Shown: in pieces, positions 6,126 to 14,437 of the stretch | Numbering within the stretch: the first letter of the stretch is position 1 | Layout of the letters: the number at the start of each line of letters is the position of its first letter | Translations under genes and position numbers: made by a program | Notes under the pieces: model-generated | What the model saw: only the letters and a program-made list of their open reading frames with translations | Told to the model about the DNA's origin: nothing | Databases searched by the model: none | Source of the DNA: an uncultured Erysipelotrichaceae bacterium | Lineage (GTDB): Bacteria > Bacillota_I > Bacilli_A > RF39 > UBA660 | Reading direction: 5' to 3' | NCBI GenBank assembly: GCA_902795755.1 | Contig: CADBMO010000047.1 | Span: 1 to 15,618, forward strand | Length of the DNA: 15,618 bases

Positions 6126-6995
6126 ATGAACTATAAAAGAGTATCGGTTGAAAAATTTTGTAATGAATATGGTCATATGGTTTGGGAAGTAGTGGAATTT
6201 ATAGATGAAAGAATAGATACATTTTCGGATGATGATGCTTTTTATCTATTAAAAAATGCAGATTTAAATGATAAATATACAATAAAACTTGCTAATATTA
6301 TTGAAAATAAAGATAGATTATTAAAATTTGCATTTGAAACTGAAAATAAGATAATAATTGATTGTATACTTGATTATGATATTGAAATTTCTTATACTGA
6401 TTCAAATAACAAGTACAAATTATTAAAACAATTAATTTCAAATTCTTTTTGTCCTAATGACATTGTTTTAGTACCTAAATTAATACCAATAATGTCACAT
6501 TTAAAAAATCCTGAATATATATATGATATATTATTACGTAGTGTATCAAGCGTTGATCAAATAATATATGATATTGCACTATTAACTTATGATCAGCCAT
6601 ATAAAATAAATGATAATACTGCAATATTAATTGCACCATACTTACTTAATAAAAAAACTTTTGGTCAAACACCTAAGAAGAATTATCACATATTAATTGA
6701 TAATTTAGAAAATACTAATTCAATAAAGTTATATGTGTTAGCAAGTAGGGATAAAGAGATAATTGCGTATTATATATATAAGAATAACGACTTGGATTTG
6801 ATTTATAAATTATTTAAAAATGAAGATTTATACATAAATTTTTGTAAAGAGGTTTTTACTATAGATATATTAAAAGAAATTAGTGAATTCTTAAGAAATA
6901 ATGGTAGGTATAAATTTGTAGATGATAATATTGATAATTATTTAAAAGGGTCAAATGAGGCTGTAGATATTAAAATATACAAATATGGAGAGTGA
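6126..6995 (+). CDS. Array protein A2, unrecognised helical paralog
   Basis: Unrecognised, 289 residues, paralogous over its full length to A1 and A3. The N-terminal IDTFSDDDAFYLLKNADL (30-47) matches IDFLSEDDVLFILSKRYL in A3, followed by a shared LLKFAFET segment (65-72). LIAPYLLNK is at 168-176. The C-terminal module is at about 200-244 (IKLYVLASRDKEIIAYY, then DLIYKLF and FCKEVF), and the tail YKFVDDNIDNYLKGSNE is at 262-278. It then extends five residues past the shared end (YKYGE). The start has GGAGG placed 7 bases upstream, partly within the stop region of A1. The stop is TGA. Its last codons contain the ribosome site of A3, so the two are probably translationally coupled. No enzymatic motif is visible; function unknown. 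Confidence 0.85.
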   Translation: MNYKRVSVEKFCNEYGHMVWEVVEFIDERIDTFSDDDAFYLLKNADLNDKYTIKLANIIENKDRLLKFAFETENKIIIDCILDYDIEISYTDSNNKYKLLKQLISNSFCPNDIVLVPKLIPIMSHLKNPEYIYDILLRSVSSVDQIIYDIALLTYDQPYKINDNTAILIAPYLLNKKTFGQTPKKNYHILIDNLENTNSIKLYVLASRDKEIIAYYIYKNNDLDLIYKLFKNEDLYINFCKEVFTIDILKEISEFLRNNGRYKFVDDNIDNYLKGSNEAVDIKIYKYGE

Positions 6996-6999
6996 TATT

Positions 7000-7818
7000 A
7001 TGAAAAAATTATTTCGTATGATTAAAAAAACGGATAATTATATATTAAACAATTTTGTAAAAGAGAACATAGATTTTTTATCCGAAGACGATGTATTGTT
7101 TATTTTAAGTAAGAGATATTTAGATAAAGAAGAAACACAAAAGTGTATAAACAAAGTAAAAGATAATAGAAATGAATTATTTAAAATAGCGTTTTCTACA
7201 AATCCAAATACTCAGCTTGCTGATTGTTTAATTCCAAATGAAATAGAGTTAAAAGACGATGATAGAAGCGAAGTTAATTCATATCTATTAAATATAATTG
7301 ATAATATAGAATCTAATAAAATTTATGAGAAAGCTCTTTTATTAAATAATATTATGCACTATGTTTCTAATAAGGAATATGTTATTAAAAGGTTTTTTAA
7401 TAAGGATATATCAAACAAAGAAAAAAAAGAAATAATTATAGAGATATTATCTCTTCTTAATAGTATTGATGATCAATTAGCAAGTTTTATGTCACCATAT
7501 ATCATACAAAGCGATAGTTTTATTCCTTTTATTTTTAGACTTAAGAATCCTAAATCTATCAAATTATACGTACTTGCAACCAAGGATAAAAAACTAATTG
7601 CAAAATATATATTTAGGGCAAAAGATTATGATCTTTTAGAAAAAATATTTGAGACAAGTAATAAATATTTAGCATTTTGTAAAGAAGTTTTTTCTGAAGG
7701 AGAATTATATTATATAAAAAAATTTATTGGTCAAGATTATAATTTTAAATATGTTGACTCACATATTAATGATGTATTAGCAAGTACTAACGAAAAAGTA
7801 GATATTAAGTTTTATTAA
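7000..7818 (+). CDS. Array protein A3, unrecognised helical paralog
   Basis: Unrecognised, 272 residues. An earlier in-frame ATG exists at 6985, but GGAG at 6987-6990 followed by AGTGAT lies 9 bases before the ATG at 7000, so the later start is preferred and leaves a 4-bp gap after A2. The protein has the shared N-terminal block (IDFLSEDDVLFILS at 24-37, FKIAFSTN at 61-68), FMSPYII at 163-169 where others have LIAPY, the C-terminal module at about 187-231 (IKLYVLATKDKKLIAKYIFRAKDYDLLEKIF and FCKEVF), and the tail FKYVDSHINDVLASTNEKVDIKFY at 249-272. It lacks Trp and any signal or membrane segment. The closest relatives visible are A1 and A2. Role unknown. Confidence 0.85.
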   Translation: MKKLFRMIKKTDNYILNNFVKENIDFLSEDDVLFILSKRYLDKEETQKCINKVKDNRNELFKIAFSTNPNTQLADCLIPNEIELKDDDRSEVNSYLLNIIDNIESNKIYEKALLLNNIMHYVSNKEYVIKRFFNKDISNKEKKEIIIEILSLLNSIDDQLASFMSPYIIQSDSFIPFIFRLKNPKSIKLYVLATKDKKLIAKYIFRAKDYDLLEKIFETSNKYLAFCKEVFSEGELYYIKKFIGQDYNFKYVDSHINDVLASTNEKVDIKFY

Positions 7819-7835
7819 TCAGGGGGGTGATTTTG

Positions 7836-8699
7836 ATGAAAATAGGGAGAAAAAATAAAAAAGACGAGCATATTAAAAATGGTAGCACGGTTATTACAGA
7901 GCAGATAACACTGCCAGAGGATAATGATGCACAACTATTAATATTTCCAGAAGTTTTATACGAAAAAGCACGTAATAATTCTGACTTTATGCTTAATTTA
8001 GAAATGAATAGTGCTATTTCCTTAGTTGTATATGCATCAAAATATTTTTCAACTATTTTATCTCCTTATGGAATGGATTTTGCAAAGTATAAAAATTATG
8101 TTTTAAGATTTTATTATATTGATAAAAAATCAAAAAGTGATTTATATGAATTAACAAACTGTTCAATTAAAGAAATACTAAATTTAAATGATGAAGAAGA
8201 CGTTTATAATAGAATGAAAAATTTAAGTATTTATATAAGGGATTACGTTAATGATGCGTTAAATATAGTTCATGATTCTAATATTAATGAAGAATTAAAA
8301 AATAAAATATATTATGAATTATTATCAAATGCTAAAGATAAAATAAATATTGAAAAAACATTATCATTAATTCCACAATTTCTTAATGATAATAATTATT
8401 TGTTGCTATTTAAAAGTGAATCTTTAAAAGATTTAAAAACATCCGTATTAGCATATAAAAATAAAAAGATTATTTCTGACTATATATATTATTCAAAAGA
8501 TAAAAAATTATTGTTTGATCTTTTTAATAATATAGATGAATATTTAGATTATTGTTATGCAATGTTTGATAATGATCATTTTTTAGAAATTAAAAAATGG
8601 GTATATAACGAAATTAAGTTTAAATACGTAGATGATAATATTGAAAAAATACTTAATAGTTCAAATGAAAAAGTTGAATTAGAGTATTTAAAAAAATAA
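7836..8699 (+). CDS. Array protein A4, paralog with a divergent N-terminus
   Basis: Unrecognised, 287 residues. A GTG at 7827 is in frame, but it sits inside the G-run ribosome site (six G at 7822-7827), so the ATG at 7836, 8 bases downstream of the run, is taken. The start is very basic (MKIGRKNKKDEH). Residues 1-170 do not show the IDxLSxDD block of A2 and A3 and look distinct, with a TLPEDNDAQLLIFPEV stretch at 25-40. From about residue 172 it becomes recognisably family-like: a degenerate LIPQF at 178-182 in place of LIAPY, the module at about 199-244 (LKTSVLAYKNKKIISDY, DKKLLFDLF, YCYAMF), and the tail FKYVDDNIEKILNSSNEKVELEY at 262-284. A different N-terminal part on a shared C-terminal module suggests domain exchange. 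Function unknown. Confidence 0.83.
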   Translation: MKIGRKNKKDEHIKNGSTVITEQITLPEDNDAQLLIFPEVLYEKARNNSDFMLNLEMNSAISLVVYASKYFSTILSPYGMDFAKYKNYVLRFYYIDKKSKSDLYELTNCSIKEILNLNDEEDVYNRMKNLSIYIRDYVNDALNIVHDSNINEELKNKIYYELLSNAKDKINIEKTLSLIPQFLNDNNYLLLFKSESLKDLKTSVLAYKNKKIISDYIYYSKDKKLLFDLFNNIDEYLDYCYAMFDNDHFLEIKKWVYNEIKFKYVDDNIEKILNSSNEKVELEYLKK

Positions 8700-8713
8700 G
8701 GGGGGGAATAACT

Positions 8714-9538
8714 GTGACAAGTGTAGAAAAAGAGTTTGAAAAGTTTGTAAAAAAGAATAGCTTAGAAGAAATAGTTTATAAGTATCATAGTACTGATTTG
8801 TTACTTAAATATGTATTAAAAAACATTGATAAATATAATGATGATGATTTATATGATATAATAGTTTTCGGGCACATTTATAATAATAAATTACTTGATA
8901 GAATTAAGAATCCAATGGAGTTAATTGCACATACATTACTTTCTAGCAATGATATCATAGAAAAGTACTATTTTATTGACCGTAAATATGATGGCGATTT
9001 TAATAAATTAGTAAAAAACATAATTGAATATGTTTGTGCAAATAATGAATATAGTGATACTAAGTTTTTATTATTGAATTTGTTTAAAATATTAAGTGAT
9101 AAAAAAATGGTATTCTTAAGAGAACTAGTAAATGCAAAAATAGATAAAGAATTAATAGCTAATGTTATATCAGAAGGTATATATAATGAAAACAAATTAT
9201 TAAATGATGAAGAAATTAATATAATTAAACCGTATTTATCTAATGAACTAAAATCTTTACTACAATATGCTAAGAATCCTAAAATATTATTTAATGATGT
9301 TATAGTTTCAAAAGATAAAGAAGTTATAGCATATTATATATGGAAAGCAAATGATGCATATTTGTTAAAAAAACTATTTAATACTTCTGATAAATACGAC
9401 GAATATTGTAAAAGAACTTTTTCTAATATTACATATAATAAAATTAAAACATGGATAAAAGAAGAAATAGATTTTAAATACGTAGATGATAATATAGAAG
9501 ATTTTATAAAAAGTAGCAACGAAATTATAGTTAAATAG
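8714..9538 (+). CDS. Array protein A5, unrecognised helical paralog with GTG start
   Basis: Unrecognised, 274 residues, last gene of block A. The start is GTG at 8714, supported by a run of seven G (8700-8706) ending 7 bases upstream. The next in-frame ATG is some 65 codons later and has no ribosome site. The N-terminal NIDKYNDDDLYDII (37-50) matches the IDxxSxDD block of A2/A3. IIKPYLSNE is at 170-178, the C-terminal module at about 190-236 (ILFNDVIVSKDKEVIAYYIWKANDAYLLKKLF, YCKRTF), and the tail FKYVDDNIEDFIKSSNE at 254-270. The coding DNA of the FKYVDDNI part is identical to A4 over about 23 bases. The stop codon is part of the terminator stem that closes the block. Function unknown. Confidence 0.84.
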   Translation: MTSVEKEFEKFVKKNSLEEIVYKYHSTDLLLKYVLKNIDKYNDDDLYDIIVFGHIYNNKLLDRIKNPMELIAHTLLSSNDIIEKYYFIDRKYDGDFNKLVKNIIEYVCANNEYSDTKFLLLNLFKILSDKKMVFLRELVNAKIDKELIANVISEGIYNENKLLNDEEINIIKPYLSNELKSLLQYAKNPKILFNDVIVSKDKEVIAYYIWKANDAYLLKKLFNTSDKYDEYCKRTFSNITYNKIKTWIKEEIDFKYVDDNIEDFIKSSNEIIVK

Positions 9539-9559
9539 ACTTGTTATAAGTCTTTTTTT
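9537..9559 (+). terminator. Terminator of array block A
   Basis: AGACTT (9537-9542) pairs with AAGTCT (9548-9553) around a 5-base loop and runs into seven T (9553-9559). The stem begins within the TAG stop of A5. It separates the five short paralogs from the long ones. Confidence 0.75.
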
Positions 9560-9560
9560 C

Positions 9561-9589
9561 TTGCTATTTTTTATTTATTATGCTATTAT
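9561..9589 (+). promoter_or_regulatory. Promoter of array block B
   Basis: TTGCTA (9561-9566), a 17-base spacer and TATTAT (9584-9589) preceded by TG at 9581-9582 form an extended -10 sigma-A promoter. The predicted transcription start near 9596 leaves a leader of about 19 bases. From the TG to the Shine-Dalgarno it closely copies the block A promoter. Confidence 0.75.
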
Positions 9590-9614
9590 AAACGACAATT
9601 TAAGGGGGCTTTTT

Positions 9615-11270
9615 ATGGTATCTAAAAAAGAAGCAGAAAAAATGCTTAAAAAAGGGAATTTTTCGTTAATGAAAAGAAAATATAAAAATGATACTAAGCA
9701 AAATTATGAGTTATACACTTTATTGCAGGATTCAATTGATAGTAAGATTGCATATAAAATGTTAATTGATTTAAATTTTAGTTATAATATTTTTATTAAC
9801 TTAGTAAAAAAGTTAAATAATAATGATATGTTATCATATATTATTCATGTTATAGATAATGATTCTACTGATTTACTTACTGATTTAAACAATATAGTTG
9901 ATTTTGATAATTATTGTGATGAAGTAGTAAAAAATTATATTGATAATGATAAAATATTTAGCATATTAAAATATTTTGATGTAAAGGATAAAAATTTACG
10001 AAATAAAATTATAGACATTTTAAAAAATGATATTTATGTGATTAAAGATGAAATAATATCATATTTTATAGCAAATTCAAAAATGCAACTTACTGATAAA
10101 GAAGTAATTGATTTATATTCCTTTTATTTAAATATAAAAACAATTGAGTATGAGAAATCAGAGTTATCAGAGTATTCACTTGAAGAACTACAAAAAATAT
10201 CAGTTTCTAATCTTAAATATGCACTTTTAAATTATCTTCATGATAGATACGGTGATGAAAAAATAAAAGCTCTTAAAAATATAATATTTGAAAGTTCTGA
10301 TGATAAATCAAAAATTATGTATAGTTATTTATCAAACGATATTGATATTGACATGGATTATTTTAGTGCAATAGTAGGCTCTTATGATGCACCAATTGAT
10401 TATATAACAAAAAATATTAATAATTTAACAACTTCTCACATTAAAAAGATATTAGTTTATGGTACTGATAATGTTTTGAGATTAGTAAAACCTCTAATTA
10501 ATATGCAAGAAAACTATATTTTGTGTGATGTAATAAATTATCATTTAAAAATATTTGAAAAATATTTACCACATGAATTATTAGGAAATGAATATGATGA
10601 CTTATTAGAAGATGAAGCACCTAATCCTATATTTGGAATTAAAAGAATTTTGTTTATTCTAGATATTTTAAGTGAAAAGGGTAATTATGATAAAGTATCT
10701 GAGTATTTAACAATTATTATAAGAAAATTACATGGATATGCTTATTTTAATAATATTTATAAAAAAATGGGTATTACACCTTTATATTTGATGAGTAGGT
10801 ATGAGTATAAAAATAAAGATGTTATAAATGATGTTATTAGTATTATTAATGAAGATAAAAAAACAAAAGCAAGTTCAATTGATTATGCACTAATGTCTCA
10901 AATTAAATATATTGATGATGAAAATTTATTGACTCTTACTAAAAAAGCATTAGTAAGTGAAAATCCGTATAAAGTAGAATATTTAAAAAATATTAGTAAG
11001 ATATCAAACATCGTTTTATTAAAAGATATTATATTAAAAACTAACGATAAGGAACTTATTACAGCATATGTATATTTAGCAAATGATATATCTCTTTTAT
11101 ATAAACATTTTTCTTCTTATGAGAATTTTACAAGATGGGTTAACTTATTCGTTATAAAAACAGGTAATGAAACAATGCATGATTGGGCATTAAATAATAT
11201 ATCACAAGAAAAAATATATAAAGATATGAACTTAACTGATGAAATGATAGATACTTTATTAAGAAAATAG
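9615..11270 (+). CDS. Array protein B1, large unrecognised helical paralog
   Basis: Unrecognised, 551 residues, first gene of block B. The frame extends back to a TTG at 9561, but that falls in the promoter. AAGGGGG (9602-9608) lies 6 bases before ATG 9615, which is therefore the start. The protein is soluble and helical. Residues 199-241 (KYALLNYLHDRYG, then SKIMYSYLSND) and 342-373 (IKRILFILDILSE, IIIRKLH) have counterparts in B2. Residues 427-482 (IKYIDDENLL, NISKISNIVLLKDIILKTND) have a close counterpart in B3. The C-terminal module at 468-500 (LLKDIILKTNDKELITAYVYLANDISLLYKHF) is the same type as in block A. It ends in a tail, NISQEKIYKDMNLTDEMID (528-546), whose DNA is identical in B2. 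Function unknown. Confidence 0.86.
   Translation: MVSKKEAEKMLKKGNFSLMKRKYKNDTKQNYELYTLLQDSIDSKIAYKMLIDLNFSYNIFINLVKKLNNNDMLSYIIHVIDNDSTDLLTDLNNIVDFDNYCDEVVKNYIDNDKIFSILKYFDVKDKNLRNKIIDILKNDIYVIKDEIISYFIANSKMQLTDKEVIDLYSFYLNIKTIEYEKSELSEYSLEELQKISVSNLKYALLNYLHDRYGDEKIKALKNIIFESSDDKSKIMYSYLSNDIDIDMDYFSAIVGSYDAPIDYITKNINNLTTSHIKKILVYGTDNVLRLVKPLINMQENYILCDVINYHLKIFEKYLPHELLGNEYDDLLEDEAPNPIFGIKRILFILDILSEKGNYDKVSEYLTIIIRKLHGYAYFNNIYKKMGITPLYLMSRYEYKNKDVINDVISIINEDKKTKASSIDYALMSQIKYIDDENLLTLTKKALVSENPYKVEYLKNISKISNIVLLKDIILKTNDKELITAYVYLANDISLLYKHFSSYENFTRWVNLFVIKTGNETMHDWALNNISQEKIYKDMNLTDEMIDTLLRK
11191..11253 (+). repeat. 63-bp perfect direct repeat, copy 1 (C-terminus of B1)
   Basis: This stretch is identical at every base to 12814-12876. 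It encodes the NNISQEKIYKDMNLTDEMID tail in the same frame in both genes. Flanking coding sequence on both sides is clearly diverged. Confidence 0.97.
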
Positions 11271-11285
11271 GGGGGGAATACCATT

Positions 11286-12899
11286 ATGGAAGCTATGGCA
11301 AGTAATAAAATAAATAATCATTTAATTAAGAAAGCTATTAAAAATCAAGATTTTAATAAATTTTGTAAATTATGTGATACTGTATTTAAAGTTTATGTAG
11401 ATTATTTTATAGATAGTGTAGGTAGTGATATAACAAGCAAGTGTTGTTATGATATTTTAGTATATCCTGGTGCATACGACCTTTTATTAACAAAAGATAA
11501 TTGGAAAAATCTTGTTATTTCGCTTGAATTTCAAGATCTAGAAAGATATGTGGATTTTTTGTTTGAAACACATCAATATATGATAATATCAGCCGTTCAA
11601 TCTCTTAATAGATGTGATATGTATATTGACAAAGGGTTATATAAATTAATCCCAAATAATAGAGTTAATGATGATTCTGAATTGTTTCGTGCGATGGATA
11701 TAATAAAAATATATAATAAAACTATAATTGATAAAATAATTGACTACGTATTTGAAAAGTGTAATGTGGATACAATGATTCATCTTTTAAATAACAAAAA
11801 CATTTACTTTGATATTACTCATATTAATAAAATTTTTAAATGTTTATTTATAAAAAACAAAGTTAATGATTATCCTAATCCATATGATCTTTTTGATTAT
11901 GATGGTAATTCATATCGAGTAAAGTATGATTCAAATGCTAAGGATGACGTTTTAAGCTATGCATTTTTTGACATAATAAAAAGAAGATATGGAACAAAAA
12001 TGTATGAAGATTTAAAAGACGTTTTATATGGTAGTGATAATTTGTCTATTAAAAGCAGTTATGTTTTGTATGCAGAAGATAAGGATGTAAAAAAAGAAGA
12101 TATTATAAATGCTGCATCATATTATAGTAAAAAGCATCATGGCAATTTAAAGAGTTTTATTTCCAAATTACCACTTGACAGTATACATGTAATATTAAAG
12201 TTTTATGATTATAATGTTATTGAAGAAAATATTTTATTTTTTAATATGTTAGATGATAAGGTTTTGCTTAGCATAGTTGATTATTTAACTCAAGAAGATA
12301 ATTTAAATAAAAAAGTAGTTCTTAAGATATTATATATATTAGATATATTAGAAAGCAGAAATATTAAATTTGATAATTATTTAATTAGAATCATCAGCTA
12401 TTTACAAGATATATCAATGGATGTTCTTTTAAGATATCATATATATGATGATTCATTAATAAATAGTTTATATAATAATCTAAATAGTGAAAAATGGGAT
12501 AATGAGTTTTATGCTAAAATGGCGTTAGTAAACTCCATAAATAAAGATGTAATATTAAACTTTGAAAATGTACTATTTAGTAATAATAATCCATATTTAA
12601 TACAGTTTTTTGATAATTTAAATAAAATATTTGATATAAAACAAATTAAAGACGTTGTAATTAATTCTAATAATAATACATTAATATTAAAGTATATTTA
12701 TTATACTAATGATATTAAATTACTATATGAAAAATATAATTCTGTTTCTGCGTTTAAGAATGATTGTATTAAATTATTATTAATAAAACAAGAAACATTA
12801 GATAATTGGATTATAAATAATATATCACAAGAAAAAATATATAAAGATATGAACTTAACTGATGAAATGATAGATAGTATTTTAAAATTAAACAAATAA
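11286..12899 (+). CDS. Array protein B2, large unrecognised helical paralog
   Basis: Unrecognised, 537 residues. Seven G (11270-11276), beginning in the last base of the B1 stop, serve as ribosome site 9 bases before ATG 11286. A second ATG at 11295 is possible but less well spaced. The protein is soluble and helical, and relatively Cys-containing near the start (KLCDTVFK at 28-35, SKCCYD at 51-56). Residues 224-268 (SYAFFDIIKRRYG, SSYVLYAEDKDV) and 345-374 (VLKILYILDILES) parallel B1. The C-terminal module is at 453-484 (QIKDVVINSNNNTLILKYIYYTNDIKLLYEKY), and the tail at 511-530 is identical to B1 at both protein and DNA level. Elsewhere near the C-terminus the two proteins agree at only about a third of positions. 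It starts 15 bp after B1. Function unknown. Confidence 0.86.
   Translation: MEAMASNKINNHLIKKAIKNQDFNKFCKLCDTVFKVYVDYFIDSVGSDITSKCCYDILVYPGAYDLLLTKDNWKNLVISLEFQDLERYVDFLFETHQYMIISAVQSLNRCDMYIDKGLYKLIPNNRVNDDSELFRAMDIIKIYNKTIIDKIIDYVFEKCNVDTMIHLLNNKNIYFDITHINKIFKCLFIKNKVNDYPNPYDLFDYDGNSYRVKYDSNAKDDVLSYAFFDIIKRRYGTKMYEDLKDVLYGSDNLSIKSSYVLYAEDKDVKKEDIINAASYYSKKHHGNLKSFISKLPLDSIHVILKFYDYNVIEENILFFNMLDDKVLLSIVDYLTQEDNLNKKVVLKILYILDILESRNIKFDNYLIRIISYLQDISMDVLLRYHIYDDSLINSLYNNLNSEKWDNEFYAKMALVNSINKDVILNFENVLFSNNNPYLIQFFDNLNKIFDIKQIKDVVINSNNNTLILKYIYYTNDIKLLYEKYNSVSAFKNDCIKLLLIKQETLDNWIINNISQEKIYKDMNLTDEMIDSILKLNK
12814..12876 (+). repeat. 63-bp perfect direct repeat, copy 2 (C-terminus of B2)
   Basis: Identical to 11191-11253, 1623 bp downstream of it and in the same frame. 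After the repeat the two genes diverge again within their last few codons. Confidence 0.97.
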
Positions 12900-12920
12900 A
12901 AAATTATAGGGGGGATATAT

Positions 12921-14432
12921 ATGAATGCTTTAAAAAAATTAAAAGTATATAAAACATATGTAAAAAATAAAGATTATTCTGAGTTTAAATCAGACTTTAA
13001 AGATGATAAAAAATATACTTTAAAGAAGTTTTTGCATGATGTAAACTATGATTTAAGCCCATCTGAATTAATTTATATAATATCCCACACTGATGATAAT
13101 GATCTAGCATATAAATGTTTTAAAAGATTAAATGGATATGATGAGAAAACTGGTATTATATATTTATTCCAAGGTGGTAAAACGCAGGCTAACGTTTTTG
13201 AATATATTTATAAAAGAAGTGACATAGACTATTATATTGATGCAAATGATTTACTTATAGCATTAAAATATGGTAATGGTATTATTTCAAAAATTGTTAA
13301 TACTATTAAACCTGATTTTTCTAGAATTCATGAATTTATTGATTTAGTAATTAATCATTATAAAGATGATTATATGTGGTTATATGAAGCACTTAAAAGC
13401 TTTGATTTTAAGATTGATGATTTAAGCATTAAAAAACTAAATGATATATTTTTAAAATTACCAACTAAAGAGCCATTTAACTATTCATATAATGAGTTTA
13501 TAAATCCATATTATAGAAAAGAAGATTATTTAAAATTTGATTATTTAAAATTACTACCTAAGCTAAGAAGAGGTGAATATATAAATTATCTTAATGAACA
13601 AATATATAATACAAAAGATAAATACGTAATTGGACTTTATCTGCTATTATTTCCAAATTCTATATCAATACTTAATCATATAGATTGCATATCAGAATAC
13701 ATAAAGGGTAGCGGTGCTTCTTTATCTGATGATTTTATAGCTAATGCATCTCCTATTATTCTTTTATTAAATTGTTATTTAGGTGATAATACACTTATGA
13801 ATATTTCAACATATCATGTTAACATAGAAAGTATAATAAACAAGGTTGATAAAGATGTTCTTTCTAGGTATTTTTCTTATATTATTAAGGAATTTATAAA
13901 AAGAGAAAATGATGATGATTATAAATATGTTTCTGCAATTTCATTTGTTGATAGACTAGAAGCTATTTATAGAAAAGTAAATGGTAACGTAAGTGAAGAG
14001 GAAGTAGATAAATATATTAATCTTTTAATTGATAAGGAAAAGAAAGATAACACTAATAATTGGCTTGATGTTATAAAATATATTAAAATAACTAATAAAA
14101 AAACTAATGATAAATTAATTAATTTTATAATAGGTGAAGGGAATGAAGCTAATTACGGTAGAATAAATAAGTATAAAGCCGCACTTGCAAACATTAAATA
14201 TTTAGATGATGAAAATATTATTAAAATATTTAATCATTTAGTAAATACTAATGTTGCAATAAGATTTATGAATAATATTAGTTCATTTACAAATGTATAT
14301 ATTTTAGATGATATTATTTGTAAATCTAACAATGAAAAGTTGTTAAAAGAATATGCGAGGTTTAAACTTAATAAGTACTCTGATGATTATGAATTTGATA
14401 TAGAAGGTTTTTTAAATAGTTTGAATAGGTGA
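12921..14432 (+). CDS. Array protein B3, paralog with truncated C-terminal module
   Basis: Unrecognised, 503 residues. Six G (12909-12914) end 6 bases before ATG 12921, in a 21-bp gap after B2. The protein is soluble and helical with a basic start (MNALKKLKVYKTYVKNK). Residues 419-478 (KAALANIKYLDDENIIKIFNHLV, NISSFTNVYILDDIICKSNNEKLLKEY) are plainly related to B1 427-485, showing common descent. The module then stops matching: the second helix with the conserved Asp, LL and Phe, and the ISQEKIY tail, are absent. They are replaced by a short unrelated end (YSDDYEFDIEGFLNSLNR). This could be a deletion or a replaced terminus. Stop is TGA, and it overlaps the GGTGAT ribosome site of the next gene. 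Function unknown. Confidence 0.85.
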   Translation: MNALKKLKVYKTYVKNKDYSEFKSDFKDDKKYTLKKFLHDVNYDLSPSELIYIISHTDDNDLAYKCFKRLNGYDEKTGIIYLFQGGKTQANVFEYIYKRSDIDYYIDANDLLIALKYGNGIISKIVNTIKPDFSRIHEFIDLVINHYKDDYMWLYEALKSFDFKIDDLSIKKLNDIFLKLPTKEPFNYSYNEFINPYYRKEDYLKFDYLKLLPKLRRGEYINYLNEQIYNTKDKYVIGLYLLLFPNSISILNHIDCISEYIKGSGASLSDDFIANASPIILLLNCYLGDNTLMNISTYHVNIESIINKVDKDVLSRYFSYIIKEFIKRENDDDYKYVSAISFVDRLEAIYRKVNGNVSEEEVDKYINLLIDKEKKDNTNNWLDVIKYIKITNKKTNDKLINFIIGEGNEANYGRINKYKAALANIKYLDDENIIKIFNHLVNTNVAIRFMNNISSFTNVYILDDIICKSNNEKLLKEYARFKLNKYSDDYEFDIEGFLNSLNR

Positions 14433-14437
14433 TAAGC

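Noticed and set aside
6985..6999. Earlier ATG for A3 overlapping the end of A2.
   Set aside because: The GGAG site lies just after this ATG and is well spaced for ATG 7000.
8968..9195. Reverse-strand open frames inside the array genes and elsewhere (for example 8968-9195, 9334-9519, 12701-12895, 2824-3042, 884-1069, 263-463).
   Set aside because: They lie opposite well-supported genes, have no ribosome sites and show low-complexity Ile/Ser/Phe composition typical of antisense shadows in AT-rich DNA.
9561..9614. TTG-initiated 18-residue N-terminal extension of B1.
   Set aside because: The extension lies in the promoter and leader, and a well-spaced AAGGGGG site points to ATG 9615.
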